A stretch of 64,000 nucleotides of DNA from Vibrio tubiashii (GTDB lineage Bacteria > Pseudomonadota > Gammaproteobacteria > Enterobacterales > Vibrionaceae): NCBI GenBank assembly GCA_000775715.1, contig JRWQ01000009.1, positions 143,196-207,195 of the forward strand, given 5' to 3'. The notes below the pieces were generated by a model. That model was not told the origin of the DNA. It made no database searches and saw only the letters and a list, made by a program, of their open reading frames with translations. Shown here one piece after another: positions 19,663 through 29,265 of the stretch. The stretch's first letter is position 1; each line of letters begins with the position of its first letter. A program made the translations under genes and the position numbers.

Positions 19663-19685
19663 TGCACAAATCACACAAACGCGCA

Positions 19686-19718
19686 TAAACGAACATTTTT
19701 AATGATCATAAACGAAAG
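19686..19718. promoter_or_regulatory. Putative GlpR operator region of glpD
   Basis: TAAACGAACATTTTTAATG (19686-19704) followed by ATCATAAACGAAAG. It shares the pattern TAAACG-NN-CATTTTT-N-ATG with the glpK upstream region and carries AAACGAA half-sites in two places. Confidence 0.55.
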
Positions 19719-19771
19719 TTAGGCTAGGCTTTAGTCATATGAAAATGCTCGCTCAACACAAGGTTACATCA

Positions 19772-21325
19772 ATGAATAACACTCTAAACGGAGCCAACTC
19801 ACCAGAAGTACTCGATTTAATCGTTATTGGTGGTGGAATCAATGGTGCAGGTATTGCCGCTGATGCAGCAGGCCGCGGTCTTTCAGTAGGCCTATACGAA
19901 GCAAAAGACTTCGCCTCAGCAACCTCGTCAGCAAGTTCTAAATTGATTCACGGCGGTTTACGCTACCTTGAGCATTACGAGTTTCGTTTAGTTTCGGAAG
20001 CGCTCGCTGAGCGTGAGGTATTGCTAAAAAAAGCACCTCATGTTGCTCAGCCGATGCGTTTTAGACTACCTCATCGACCTTTCCTTCGCCCTGCATGGAT
20101 GATTCGCTGTGGTTTATTTCTTTACGATAATCTAGGTAAGCGAACTACGCTTCCAGCGAGTAAGGGGATCGATCTAAGCCAGTCTGGCCTGCTAAAACCC
20201 GAAATGAAAAAAGGGTTCGAGTACTCAGATTGCTGGGTTGATGACGCGCGTCTGGTACTACTCAACGTCCTCTCAGCTCAAGAGAACAATGCCGAAATTC
20301 GCAACTACAGCCGAGTAGAAAGTGCGCGACGTGAAGGTGATATATGGCATGTTTCGATTCGTGATGCACTGACAGGAACCACAATTGAGCGCAAAGCGAA
20401 AGCGCTGGTTAATGCCGCAGGACCTTGGGTAAAACAGTTCTTTGATGATGGTCTAGAGCAACAATCACCGCGCAATATTCGATTGATCAAGGGCTCGCAT
20501 ATTGTTGTGCCACGTATTCACGACGAACCTCAAGCCTATATTTTGCAAAACAAAGACAATCGTATTGTATTTATGATCCCGTACCTGGATAAGTTCTCGA
20601 TCATAGGCACGACTGATGTAGAGTACAAAGGCGACCCACGAGACGTAGCAATCTCAGACGATGAGGTCGATTATTTGATCGATATCGTTAACCAACACTT
20701 CGTCCACCAGCTTAGTCGCGACGACGTGGTATGGTCCTACAGTGGTGTACGCCCATTGTGCGATGATGAGTCCGATTCTCCCCAAGCAATCACCCGTGAT
20801 TACACGCTTGAGATCGAGGCAGAGTATGACCAAGCTCCACTATTATCAGTATTCGGCGGCAAACTGACGACCTACCGAAAACTGGGTGAAGCAGCGCTAG
20901 AGAAACTAAACCCATACCTACCTCATATGGGTATGCCATGGACTTCCCATCATGCCCTACCAGGCGGTAACTTTAGTTGTTCTCGTGAACAGCTTGCTGC
21001 GACAATTCACTCAGCATACCCATGGTTGCCAGAGGCATTACTGCTTCGCTACGTTACCCAATTTGGTACTTACACGTGGAAGCTACTCAACGGCTCCCAA
21101 AGTATCGAAGATCTTGGGATCAAGTTCTCAGACGGAGCACAGGGTGTCTACCAACGTGAGATCGATTACTTAATTAAGCATGAGTTTTCTGTCACGGAAG
21201 AGGATATATTATGGCGCCGCACTAAGTTAGGTCTATATCTCAATGAACAAGAGCAACAGGCGCTAAGTAAGTATCTAAAGAGTAACAAGCCAGCCACAGT
21301 AGTGCCATTCTCTGAGGCCGGTTAA
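19772..21325 (+). CDS. glpD: Aerobic glycerol-3-phosphate dehydrogenase
   Basis: A flavoprotein (517 residues from this start) that oxidises sn-glycerol 3-phosphate to dihydroxyacetone phosphate at the membrane and passes electrons to quinone. The FAD-binding GGGINGAGIAADAAGRG is near residues 20-36. The next block SSASSKLIHGGLRYLEHYEF and the C-terminal SVFGGKLTTYRKLGE are GlpD hallmarks. The start is uncertain: ATG at 19739 is also in frame, but 19772 has AAGG at a normal distance and leaves the operator element upstream untouched. It is the last gene of the glpK-glpR-glpD cluster and has its own promoter and terminator. Confidence 0.94.
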   Translation: MNNTLNGANSPEVLDLIVIGGGINGAGIAADAAGRGLSVGLYEAKDFASATSSASSKLIHGGLRYLEHYEFRLVSEALAEREVLLKKAPHVAQPMRFRLPHRPFLRPAWMIRCGLFLYDNLGKRTTLPASKGIDLSQSGLLKPEMKKGFEYSDCWVDDARLVLLNVLSAQENNAEIRNYSRVESARREGDIWHVSIRDALTGTTIERKAKALVNAAGPWVKQFFDDGLEQQSPRNIRLIKGSHIVVPRIHDEPQAYILQNKDNRIVFMIPYLDKFSIIGTTDVEYKGDPRDVAISDDEVDYLIDIVNQHFVHQLSRDDVVWSYSGVRPLCDDESDSPQAITRDYTLEIEAEYDQAPLLSVFGGKLTTYRKLGEAALEKLNPYLPHMGMPWTSHHALPGGNFSCSREQLAATIHSAYPWLPEALLLRYVTQFGTYTWKLLNGSQSIEDLGIKFSDGAQGVYQREIDYLIKHEFSVTEEDILWRRTKLGLYLNEQEQQALSKYLKSNKPATVVPFSEAG

Positions 21326-21348
21326 ACTCGCACCTTACTAGCTAAAAC

Positions 21349-21376
21349 AAAGGCTTGGTGCAAACACCAAGCCTTT
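21349..21376. terminator. Bidirectional terminator, glpD / nnrS
   Basis: Perfect 12-bp arms AAAGGCTTGGTG / CACCAAGCCTTT with a CAAA loop between two convergent genes. Confidence 0.88.
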
Positions 21377-21400
21377 ATTGGGGTCTGTTGACCCTAGTCA

Positions 21401-22585
21401 TTAACCCGGATGCCCATCGACTCGCGGGGTGATAAGCATTTTACCAAACAGCCCCACATACATAGTAAAAGCCAGGATCCACAATGCGCCACTTATGTTG
21501 ACCGACTCAATCAGATATTGAGGGAAAAACGCTACACCAATACTGCGCACTAACGAAGCCAGAATAATCGCGACAAAAGCGATAGTCATGTTTGGCCCCT
21601 GATAAATCGCACGGCCAGTGTGTCCCATAGTGACACGTGCAATCATAGCTAAAATCACCCCACCAATCGCACCTATAGCGAAAAGATGCAGCATATTGTG
21701 GCTAGCAAATGGATTGTTGATTAATCCACGGAGCAGCAAGCTAATGGGAATACACAAGTAGGTCGCATGCAGTGACCAAACCAGAGGTTCACTCAAGGTT
21801 TTCCATGGCTGCCAACGGATAACTCGAACCAAATGTGCCACACCAGAAATAACCATTAACGGCTTACCCAGTTCAGCAAACGTCATCGGGAAAAAGCTAA
21901 CAATAAACAACCCAGCCAGCGGCAAATTTGCCACCCAATCTAACCATACTAGTGGCTGTGGTTTATCGAAGTTAAAACGACGAGCAGTGAAGAACGGAAT
22001 CACGCGGCCGCCCATTATCGATAACAACAAAGTAAACCACCACAGCATAGCTTGCCAAACCGCTGAAGCTGGAAATGGTGGCATGCCTTTGATTGCAGCA
22101 TAGCTGGCAAAGTTAGCCACAATAGCCAATAGAAACAGTGGAACAAAGAACAGATTTCGCCACCCTTTTGCCTTCACGACACGCGTACCAACTTCAAATG
22201 CAGCCATGGCGAGAAACAGAGCTTCAATCGATGAGGTCAGCCACAAAGGAGCTGGAGTCCAGAAAAGTATTCGAGGAGCCAACCATAGTGCGACAAGTAC
22301 TGCCAAGCGATAATGTTTGGTCCCATTTATACCTGTCCAGTTCTGCACGGCGGTTAAAACAAAGCCGACAACAATTGCCATCGCGAAGCCGAAGATCATC
22401 TCATGCACATGCCACCATAACGCGGGCACTTGAAGTTGAAGCGGCTGACCAGATTGAAACATCCATACCCATAGAGCGATAGCAATGACCGCATAAACGG
22501 CACCAAGGAGAAAGAACGGCCTAAACCCCAAGCGCAAAACAGGCGGAATGGCTTGTTCAACTTTTTTGTCGGTAATGTTGAGCAC
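21401..22585 (-). CDS. nnrS: NnrS family membrane protein
   Basis: A 394-residue inner-membrane protein with about twelve hydrophobic segments. It matches NnrS, a haem- and copper-containing protein that supports growth under nitric oxide stress (family knowledge). The conserved N-terminal block LRLGFRPFFLLGAVYAVIAI, the WWHVHEMIFGFAMAIVVGF block near residues 57-75 and histidines in later spans (HMLHLFAIGAIGG) fit the family. The start is GTG at 22585 with AGAGGT seven bases upstream. It is a single gene. I do not see a clear NsrR or FNR site in the 236-bp upstream region. Confidence 0.9.
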   Translation of the reverse strand: MLNITDKKVEQAIPPVLRLGFRPFFLLGAVYAVIAIALWVWMFQSGQPLQLQVPALWWHVHEMIFGFAMAIVVGFVLTAVQNWTGINGTKHYRLAVLVALWLAPRILFWTPAPLWLTSSIEALFLAMAAFEVGTRVVKAKGWRNLFFVPLFLLAIVANFASYAAIKGMPPFPASAVWQAMLWWFTLLLSIMGGRVIPFFTARRFNFDKPQPLVWLDWVANLPLAGLFIVSFFPMTFAELGKPLMVISGVAHLVRVIRWQPWKTLSEPLVWSLHATYLCIPISLLLRGLINNPFASHNMLHLFAIGAIGGVILAMIARVTMGHTGRAIYQGPNMTIAFVAIILASLVRSIGVAFFPQYLIESVNISGALWILAFTMYVGLFGKMLITPRVDGHPG

Positions 22586-22821
22586 AGGAATACCTCTAAA
22601 TGATGTGGCTCTTTAACTCATTTAGCTATCGCAAGAACTGTTCCAGCTATCTAAAGCCAGTTAAACTCTAGTTTATACTGGATATCTCACTAAGTTCCGC
22701 GTCATAAAGACCGAAAAATAAAGAGTCACTATGACTCTCTCAATACAATTTAACCACTTCCTTTTCATTGCAAAACTCGTTAGTTTAAACAACCAACATC
22801 GGCATAGACCAAGGGAACAAG

Positions 22822-23382
22822 ATGACTAACTACATTTTTGGCTACGGCAGCCTAATGAACTCTGCATCGAGAGAGTTAACCGGCCAAACTTCCCCAGCAA
22901 TTCCCGCTACCGCGCATGGATTTAAACGCTACTGGGGAAAAGTCGATGACAGCTACATTTTGTCACCTCTTGTGGTCGATAAAGGACAAGGCTTAGTCAA
23001 CGGTGTTTTGCTTGAAGTCGACGAGTCAGGACTGCAAGAGTTCGATATTCGCGAGCGCGGCTATCACCGAACGTTAATCCCCATCAATGAACTAGATATT
23101 GAGCTTTCACTTTCCGCAAGCGACAAAGTCTGGGTTTATATCAAGGAAAACCCGGAGCCACCTTGTAGCCAAAGCCCAATCATGCAGACTTACGTTGATA
23201 CGGTTTTAGCGGGGTGCTTGGAGATTTCTGAGCAATTTGCCAAACAGTTCGTTGAACATACTATTGGCTGGCACTTCCCATTAGAGAACGACCGCCATCA
23301 ACCTAAGTATGGCAACTTGGCCGGAGTGTCACCTGATCACCATAGTGCCATTGATGCTTTAGTGATGTATGGAAGAGGTTAA
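22822..23382 (+). CDS. Gamma-glutamylcyclotransferase-like protein
   Basis: A 186-residue protein opening with MTNYIFGYGSLMN, the FGYGSL substrate-binding loop of the gamma-glutamylcyclotransferase/AIG2 fold. A central LQEFDIRERGYHRTLI supplies the glutamate expected as the catalytic base. Such enzymes release 5-oxoproline from gamma-glutamyl compounds, but the true substrate (glutathione or a gamma-glutamyl amine) cannot be inferred. It is cytoplasmic, with AAGGGAAC before the ATG. It is convergent with an aldo/keto reductase gene. Confidence 0.85.
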   Translation: MTNYIFGYGSLMNSASRELTGQTSPAIPATAHGFKRYWGKVDDSYILSPLVVDKGQGLVNGVLLEVDESGLQEFDIRERGYHRTLIPINELDIELSLSASDKVWVYIKENPEPPCSQSPIMQTYVDTVLAGCLEISEQFAKQFVEHTIGWHFPLENDRHQPKYGNLAGVSPDHHSAIDALVMYGRG

Positions 23383-23384
23383 AA

Positions 23385-23413
23385 AAAAATGGGCGAACTG
23401 CTCGCCCATTTTC
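23385..23413. terminator. Bidirectional terminator between convergent genes
   Basis: Perfect 11-bp arms AAAATGGGCGA / TCGCCCATTTT with a 5-base loop, flanked by A-run and T-run. Confidence 0.92.
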
Positions 23414-23421
23414 TAGTTAAC

Positions 23422-24303
23422 TTACGCCACGCCATGTCCTTTAGATGCGACCCAAATTCGATACCACTGCTCGTTGGTCAATGACAGTTCAAGCGCTTTA
23501 ACAGCAGAGTGCACTCGTTCGATATTGCCACTACCTAAGATTGGCAATGGCTTAGCTGGCAATCGAAGTACCCAGGCAAAAATGACTTGGTCAATGCTCG
23601 TCGCACCAATCTCACCCGCTACTTGCGTCAACGTATCGCGTAGGCGCGACATCTGCTCACTATCGTCACTAAAGATACGGCCGCCCGCTAAGCAAGACCA
23701 TGCCATAGGCTGTACTCTATGCTGCTGAAGCTGCTCTAAGGTGCCATCTTCGGTCGCTTGAAGATTAACTGGGTTGATCTCAACTTGATTGGTGATAAGA
23801 GGCTGATCGACTCTGGATTGCAACAACTCAAACTGCGCAGGAGTAAAGTTAGACACACCGAAATGCTTCACTTTACCTGCCGCTTTCAACTCACTAAACG
23901 CTTCAGCCGCTTCATCAGCATCCATCAACAGATCTGGGCGATGCAATAGCAGCACATCTAAGTGGTCGGTATTCAAGCGAGTTAAAGATTGATCAACTGA
24001 TTCTAAAATCGCGGCTTTACCACTGTTGTAGTGATTAACCTGTGGTGACTCACCTCGATAAATACCACACTTAGAGACGATTTCAATTTGGTCACGTAGG
24101 CTGCTATCTAGAGTCAAAACTTCACCAAACATGCGCTCGCAAGCGGAATCTGGCCCGTAGACTGGCGCATGATCAACGGTAGTAATACCTAGCTCGATGT
24201 GCTGTTTAACAAACGAAAGCTGCTGCTGAGTGCTCATTCCCCACTCAGCCATACGCCAATAGCCTTGGATCATTGGTGAAAACACCGGATGTGATTTATT
24301 CAT
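23422..24303 (-). CDS. Aldo/keto reductase (YdhF-like)
   Basis: A 293-residue NADPH-dependent oxidoreductase. The catalytic tetrad is visible: Asp and Tyr in TVDHAPVYGPD, Lys in IEIVSKCGIYRG and His in DVLLLHRPDLL. The C-terminal cofactor site is LPILGSGNIERVHSAV. This belongs to the E. coli YdhF type of AKR. The ATG at 24303 has AGGGGA upstream and is preferred over a GTG at 24336. It is divergent from a LysR gene, which probably controls it. The substrate is unknown. Confidence 0.9.
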   Translation of the reverse strand: MNKSHPVFSPMIQGYWRMAEWGMSTQQQLSFVKQHIELGITTVDHAPVYGPDSACERMFGEVLTLDSSLRDQIEIVSKCGIYRGESPQVNHYNSGKAAILESVDQSLTRLNTDHLDVLLLHRPDLLMDADEAAEAFSELKAAGKVKHFGVSNFTPAQFELLQSRVDQPLITNQVEINPVNLQATEDGTLEQLQQHRVQPMAWSCLAGGRIFSDDSEQMSRLRDTLTQVAGEIGATSIDQVIFAWVLRLPAKPLPILGSGNIERVHSAVKALELSLTNEQWYRIWVASKGHGVA

Positions 24304-24507
24304 CTCTATCCCCTGATAAATACGCTTCGCTGTCACTACTGGGCAGCGTGTGAATACTGTTCTTCATTCAGTATACTGCTAGCCAAGCTCACGATTAAAC
24401 TAGCCAACAGAAAAAGATAATTCGTTATAAAGCACAATTAGCTAAATTTAATTTTCTATAAAGAACGATATAATTTAACTTCAATTCAAGGTTCAAGAGC
24501 GCAAAAT

Positions 24508-25407
24508 ATGCATAAGAAGCACAAACGCTTTGAGCGATATGCTCTATTTACTGAAGTGGCCAAACAGCTCAGCTTCTCTAAAGCGGCTGAAACATTGGAT
24601 ATTTCGCGCAGCTATCTCTCCTCGCAGATCAACCAGCTAGAGCAAGAGCTCGGCGCTAGCCTACTGATTCGCTCCACTCGCAATGTGCGTCTAACCGCTG
24701 CGGGTGAAAAGATCCTCGCTAAAATGCAGCTAATTAACGCTTCGATTGTCGAATTGGAAAAAGACCTCGACCACACCAAGAGCGACGTCAGTGGCTTACT
24801 GCGCATCACTGCTCCAACCATTTTTAGCCATCGTTTCCTAATTGATATTTGTCGTGAGTTCCAGCAACTCTACCCTGAGGTTCAGTTCGATTTAGATGTT
24901 GGCTATCACCGTGTCGACCTTTCAAAAAGCCACTATGATCTGGCTATTCGTGCCACCAATAACCCACCTGAGAATATGATAGCCAAGGGGCTTATCCCCT
25001 ATCAGCATATCTGCTGCGCCTCTCCCGACTATCTTGAAGAGTATGGCGTGCCAAACCATCCTGATGAACTGACTCAGCATAACTGTTTATCAGACCCAAA
25101 TTTAGGCCGCTGGAAGTTTGCTGACAGTACAAAAACGATTGAAGTAGAAACCGACGGCGATATGCGAATAAACGATAACTTGCTATTACTCAACGCCGCT
25201 CTGCAGGGCAAAGGTATTATCAAAATGCCGAGCTACTTGGTGCAACCCTCTTTGGATAGAGGTCATTTAGTACAACTGCTGCCAAACTATTATATTTCCA
25301 GAAGTTATATCTACATGATCTACCCTCCTCAGTTACGCAATAGCAGTAAACTGGCCACATTTATTGACTTCACTCACAAGTGGTTTGAGGATAGAAATAA
25401 CAAGTAA
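24508..25407 (+). CDS. LysR family transcriptional regulator
   Basis: A 299-residue LysR protein with the helix-turn-helix at residues about 10-68 (AKQLSFSKAAETLDISRSYLSSQINQLEQELG) and a C-terminal ligand domain. It is of the CrgA/YhjC-like type, with VSGLLRITAPTIFSHRFL marking the domain linker. It is divergent from the aldo/keto reductase gene across a 204-bp A+T-rich region that probably contains its operator. The inducer cannot be predicted. Confidence 0.88.
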   Translation: MHKKHKRFERYALFTEVAKQLSFSKAAETLDISRSYLSSQINQLEQELGASLLIRSTRNVRLTAAGEKILAKMQLINASIVELEKDLDHTKSDVSGLLRITAPTIFSHRFLIDICREFQQLYPEVQFDLDVGYHRVDLSKSHYDLAIRATNNPPENMIAKGLIPYQHICCASPDYLEEYGVPNHPDELTQHNCLSDPNLGRWKFADSTKTIEVETDGDMRINDNLLLLNAALQGKGIIKMPSYLVQPSLDRGHLVQLLPNYYISRSYIYMIYPPQLRNSSKLATFIDFTHKWFEDRNNK

Positions 25408-25429
25408 TAACCGTTGTTGACCATAATAA

Positions 25430-25460
25430 AAAAACCACTTCCAATTGCTTGGAAGTGGTG
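25430..25460 (-). terminator. Terminator after ahpF
   Basis: Perfect 9-bp arms ACCACTTCC / GGAAGTGGT with an 8-base loop. On the minus strand a run of eight T follows. It also serves as the end of the convergent LysR transcript. Confidence 0.88.
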
Positions 25461-25514
25461 TCGAATTACGACGAAATGTTTGCAAATGATATAGGCAGGG
25501 AAGAACTCTATTTT

Positions 25515-27107
25515 TTACGCGATCTCAGCAGCTTGCTCTGGCACAGGAGTACGAATTAAGTAATCAAACGCCCCCAAACTTGCTTTAGCACCTTCACCCA
25601 TGGCGATGATGATCTGTTTGTAAGGAACCGTTGTCACATCACCTGCCGCAAATACACCTTTCATGGATGTTGCGCCATGAGCATCTATCTCAATCTCACC
25701 GCGTGGTGACAACTCTACCTTAGAGCCTTTCAACCACTCGCTGTTTGGCACTAGGCCGATTTGAACAAAGATACCGGCTAGCTCAATCTTATGAATAGTG
25801 CCTGTATTGCGGTCTTGATACTCAATACCTGTCACACGGTTGCCATCACCAAGCACTTGAGTCGTTTGCGCCATTTTGATGATTTCAATGTTTGGCGTTG
25901 CATTAGCTTTATCAATAAGCACTTGGTCAGCGCGAAGCGTGTCAGCAAACTCTAGTACCGTCACGTGTTCCACGATACCCGCAAGGTCAATAGCCGCTTC
26001 AATACCTGAGTTTCCTCCGCCTATCACAGCAGTCTTCTTGCCTTTGAACAGCGGACCATCACAGTGTGGACAGTAAGCGACGCCTTTGTTGCGATACTCT
26101 TGCTCACCAGGAACGTTCATCTCTCTCCAACGCGCACCTGTACTGGTAATAACAGAGCGAGCTTTCAATACTGCACCGCTCTCAAGCTCGACATGAATGT
26201 AACCATCATCCGTTTGCTCTGCATCGATGATATTCGCCGCACGTTGCTCAGTGATAACCTCTACACCGTACTCTTTTACATGCTCTTCTAGGCTAGCCAC
26301 CAGTTTTGGACCTGTGGTCGCTTTAACAGAAATAAAGTTCTCAATCGCCATAGTATCCATCACCTGACCACCAAAACGGTCAGCAACAACACCGGTACGG
26401 ATACCTTTACGCGCTGCGTATATTGCAGCAGAAGAACCTGCAGGACCACCGCCAACAACAAGTACATCAAATGGTGCTTGTTGGTTTAAGCTCTGCGCCT
26501 TTTTCTCTGCTGCACCTGAATCGACCTTGTTAAGGATTTCAGCTAATGACATACGACCTTGACCAAACAGTTCGCCGTTAACGAACACACTTGGTACCGC
26601 CATGATGTCGCGAGATTTCACTTCGTCTTGGAAGGCAGCACCATCAATCATGGTGGTTTTGATTAGCGGGTTAATTGCCGACATCATGTTGAAGGCTTGA
26701 ACCACTTCCGGACAGTTCTGACACGAGAGAGAAATAAAGATTTCAACGTTCAATGGTTGGTCAAGCGAAGCGATCTGCTCAATGACATCCGCTTCTAGTT
26801 TGATTGGGTGACCACCACTATGCAGTAGCGCCAATACCAGAGAAGTAAACTCATGCCCCATAGGTAAACCAGCAAAACCAATCGACGTACCTTTAGCTTG
26901 ATTGACAACCTGCATAATTGGTTGACGCTCACTGGCACTATCATCGCGAGCCACTTGGATCTTATCGGTCAAAGAAGCGATATCATCCGCTAACGCTTCT
27001 AGCTTATTGGCCGTCTCGCTGTTATCTAGGCTCAAAACTAACTGAACGTCTGTTTTTAAGTTTTCTAGGTATGCTCTTAGCTGTTGCTTCATCGCTTGAT
27101 CTAACAT
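25515..27107 (-). CDS. ahpF: Alkyl hydroperoxide reductase subunit F
   Basis: A 530-residue flavoprotein that passes electrons from NADH to AhpC. The N-terminal tandem thioredoxin-fold domain carries the redox pair in [15 protein letters not shown] near residue 130. The C-terminal thioredoxin-reductase-like part has the FAD site [21 protein letters not shown], the redox motif [11 protein letters not shown] and the NAD(P) site [16 protein letters not shown]. Length is normal (E. coli 521). It lies downstream of ahpC, separated by 259 bp that hold a hairpin and a second OxyR-type box, so it can be expressed independently of ahpC. Confidence 0.96.
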   Translation of the reverse strand: MLDQAMKQQLRAYLENLKTDVQLVLSLDNSETANKLEALADDIASLTDKIQVARDDSASERQPIMQVVNQAKGTSIGFAGLPMGHEFTSLVLALLHSGGHPIKLEADVIEQIASLDQPLNVEIFISLSCQNCPEVVQAFNMMSAINPLIKTTMIDGAAFQDEVKSRDIMAVPSVFVNGELFGQGRMSLAEILNKVDSGAAEKKAQSLNQQAPFDVLVVGGGPAGSSAAIYAARKGIRTGVVADRFGGQVMDTMAIENFISVKATTGPKLVASLEEHVKEYGVEVITEQRAANIIDAEQTDDGYIHVELESGAVLKARSVITSTGARWREMNVPGEQEYRNKGVAYCPHCDGPLFKGKKTAVIGGGNSGIEAAIDLAGIVEHVTVLEFADTLRADQVLIDKANATPNIEIIKMAQTTQVLGDGNRVTGIEYQDRNTGTIHKIELAGIFVQIGLVPNSEWLKGSKVELSPRGEIEIDAHGATSMKGVFAAGDVTTVPYKQIIIAMGEGAKASLGAFDYLIRTPVPEQAAEIA

Positions 27108-27182
27108 GATATTACCTGCTGTTAATTTATGATTAGGTTACGCTCTATTGCGTTGATGGCTCTATATTGCCCTGCTGATTGA

Positions 27183-27236
27183 GATAGGTAAATCTGAACG
27201 TTTCTATCAATTTAGTAGGTAAAACCTATCAAAACG
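27183..27236 (-). promoter_or_regulatory. OxyR-type box upstream of ahpF
   Basis: A 54-bp element nearly identical (about 44 of 54 bases by hand) to the one upstream of ahpC. Read on the minus strand it gives ATAG, then CTAC 11 bases later, then ATAG after a further 7-base spacer, matching the OxyR pattern ATAG-N7-CTAT-N7-ATAG in three half-sites. Confidence 0.65.
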
Positions 27237-27263
27237 GATAGAAATCTTTATCTGGAAATAGAC

Positions 27264-27295
27264 AAATAAAAACCGCCCCCTAATTAGGGGACGGC
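27264..27295 (-). terminator. Terminator/attenuator between ahpC and ahpF
   Basis: CCG-CCCCTAATTAGGGG-CGG type stem (one mismatch). On the minus strand TTTTTATTTG follows. It would stop most ahpC transcripts before ahpF. Confidence 0.75.
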
Positions 27296-27366
27296 TCATC
27301 TTAAGGCGGTACGCCAAGCTCAATAGGAGCAGAGCAAGGCATACCTGTACAAACCTGGTAACAAGG

Positions 27367-27924
27367 TTAGATTTTGCCTACTAGATCTAGAGATGGAGCT
27401 AGTGTCTCTTCACCTTCTTTCCATTTAGCAGGGCAAACTTCACCTGGATTTGCAGCTACGTATTGTGCAGCTTTCACTTTGCGTAGTAGGTCTTCAGCAT
27501 CACGGCCAATACCTTCGGCAGTAATTTCCATCGCTTGGATTGTGCCTTCTGGGTCAATTAAGAATGTTGCACGGTCTGCAAGACCTTGACCTTCACGCAT
27601 TACGTTGAAGTTGTTAGTGATAGTCCCTGTTTGGTCACCTACCATGAAGTACTCAATGGTGCCAATCTTGTCTGAAGTGTCGTGCCACGCTTTGTGAGAG
27701 AAGTGAGTGTCAGTTGATACTGAGTAAACTTCTACACCACGAGATTGAAGCTCTGCGTACTTCTCTTGTAGGTCAACAAGTTCTGTTGGACATACGAAAG
27801 TAAAATCAGCTGGGTAGAAGAAGAAGACCGCCCACTTGCCGATCACATCTTGCTCAGTGATTTCTACGAACTCGCCGTTTTTGAATGCTGTTGCTGCGAA
27901 TGGTTTGATTTGTGTGTTGATCAT
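27367..27924 (-). CDS. ahpC: Alkyl hydroperoxide reductase subunit C (peroxiredoxin)
   Basis: A 185-residue 2-Cys peroxiredoxin. The peroxidatic cysteine is in [17 protein letters not shown] (near residue 47) and the resolving cysteine in [13 protein letters not shown] (near residue 166). It has the length of the AhpF-dependent AhpC class, unlike the 202-residue Prx2 at 14819. The ATG has a purine-rich AGAGAGAG upstream. The upstream 54-bp OxyR-type box suggests peroxide induction. It is followed by a terminator and then ahpF. Confidence 0.96.
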   Translation of the reverse strand: MINTQIKPFAATAFKNGEFVEITEQDVIGKWAVFFFYPADFTFVCPTELVDLQEKYAELQSRGVEVYSVSTDTHFSHKAWHDTSDKIGTIEYFMVGDQTGTITNNFNVMREGQGLADRATFLIDPEGTIQAMEITAEGIGRDAEDLLRKVKAAQYVAANPGEVCPAKWKEGEETLAPSLDLVGKI

Positions 27925-27998
27925 GATTTTACTCTCTCTTTAATCTACTGTTTGAACGCTGCCTTGCGTCGATGGAGATATATTGCCAATGACGCGTT

Positions 27999-28052
27999 GA
28001 TAGGTAAATTTGGCAGTTTCTATCAATTCAATAGGAGAAAGTTATCAAAACG
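27999..28052 (-). promoter_or_regulatory. OxyR-type box upstream of ahpC
   Basis: On the minus strand ATAA, CTAT at +11 and ATAG at +22 occur in the register of the OxyR consensus, with exactly seven bases between CTAT and ATAG. The fourth half-site is not in register, but a CTAT appears 9 bases further. Its 54-bp partner is upstream of ahpF. Confidence 0.65.
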
Positions 28053-28157
28053 AGTATAAGCGTATTAGCCTAAATCACTAACAAGCGTCTCGGCACATAG
28101 CGGTTTGTCAAGAGTTAGGATAGAGTGGACCTTAAGTAACAACAATCTCAAACCTCT

Positions 28158-28502
28158 ATGATCTCTGTCCCTCTAAACAGCTTTGTTCACCGAGTACCCG
28201 ACAAATCAATTGTCTTAAGTTTGGCGATTGAAAATGGCTGTCAGTTAAAGCGCATTCGTCGCTCGAGAAACTGGCAACTCATTGGAGAAGAGCAGCAACT
28301 AAGAGCATTCATGACTCGGCTTGACCTTGATGCTCACAGATGGATAGTTGATGCCATTGATAAAGCCCTGCCTAAGCCGATTATTAACTTGGCTGATTTA
28401 CTTACTCAAACGCCCAATATGACACTGAACCAGCTAGTGGCAAAATCTGGCTGTTCATTGAAAGAAGCGAGGCAGGCGATTGACGAGTTTGAACTTTTAT
28501 AA
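28158..28502 (+). CDS. Small ribosome-recycling-factor-family-like protein
   Basis: A 114-residue protein with the block CQLKRIRRSRNWQLIGEEQQ, followed by a helical region ending in LADLLTQTPNMTLNQLVAKSGCSLKEARQAIDEFE. I recall this layout from Vibrio proteins annotated as ribosome recycling factor family (RRF_GI), but I cannot check the match, and it is far shorter than true RRF (185 residues). The basic RSRN patch and the C-terminal helix-turn-helix-like segment could bind nucleic acid. The ribosome-binding site is weak. It is convergent with the TetR gene. Confidence 0.6.
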   Translation: MISVPLNSFVHRVPDKSIVLSLAIENGCQLKRIRRSRNWQLIGEEQQLRAFMTRLDLDAHRWIVDAIDKALPKPIINLADLLTQTPNMTLNQLVAKSGCSLKEARQAIDEFELL

Positions 28503-28606
28503 CAAAAGCACCCATTTCATCAGCCACCAAAGCTAATAAAATGGGCTTACGTGAGAGTCCCCAGCGAAGGAAATAGTCGTTAAATTTGAGCAATATCCAC
28601 GTGATA

Positions 28607-29218
28607 CTATGCGCGGTACTGACTCATAAACAGTCGAGTACTTTGCTCTGCTAGTACCCTCGCCTCTTGCTTAGTCAGTGATGGTTTCATACCTAACACC
28701 TGCGGCCAAAAAGCACTGCCCTTGACTAAACTGTGCAGTTGAGTGCTGGCGACAACAACGTCATCAATAGCTAAAGTCTGTTTTTCGCTTTGTTCGACTA
28801 ACCAACGAAATAAAGCAGTCTCTTGCTTCGACATCTTCTCTTCTTGATCTTTAAGCTCGTCTGGTTTGTAAAAAAAGTAACCTAGCGCCACTTTCGCTAA
28901 ATCGACATAGTGAGGATCAGTAAACACATTGATTTCACTTTCAAGCAAAGCAATTAGCTGCTGCTCTATGCTCAATTCAGCAAGGCCCGCGATGTCATCT
29001 TCCGCCATCGCGGTCTTCCATAGCTCAGACAGCAGTTCCATCACAATCGCTTCTTTAGACTCGAAGTGATTATAGACAGTACGCTTAGACACTTCTGCCA
29101 TTGCAGACAGCTTATCCATACTGGTGTTCTGCACTCCAAACTCCTGAAAAGCTTGTTTTGCGGCTGCCAAAATCGCTTCGCGCTTAATTTCGCTACGACC
29201 TTTTTTTCTCGTTTTCAT
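28607..29218 (-). CDS. TetR family transcriptional regulator
   Basis: A 203-residue TetR-type repressor. The DNA-binding helix-turn-helix covers residues about 12-58 (AILAAAKQAFQEFGVQNTSMDKLSAMAEVSKRTVYNHFESKE). The rest is an all-helical ligand-binding domain. The ATG at 29218 is chosen over an upstream TTG. It is divergent from a lipoprotein metallo-hydrolase gene. Between them is a clear palindromic operator (29291-29313), so it probably represses that gene and itself. Confidence 0.9.
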   Translation of the reverse strand: MKTRKKGRSEIKREAILAAAKQAFQEFGVQNTSMDKLSAMAEVSKRTVYNHFESKEAIVMELLSELWKTAMAEDDIAGLAELSIEQQLIALLESEINVFTDPHYVDLAKVALGYFFYKPDELKDQEEKMSKQETALFRWLVEQSEKQTLAIDDVVVASTQLHSLVKGSAFWPQVLGMKPSLTKQEARVLAEQSTRLFMSQYRA

Positions 29219-29265
29219 ACAGTTAACGATCCTGCTCAAATCTTCTGCCAACTATTTTACACTAA

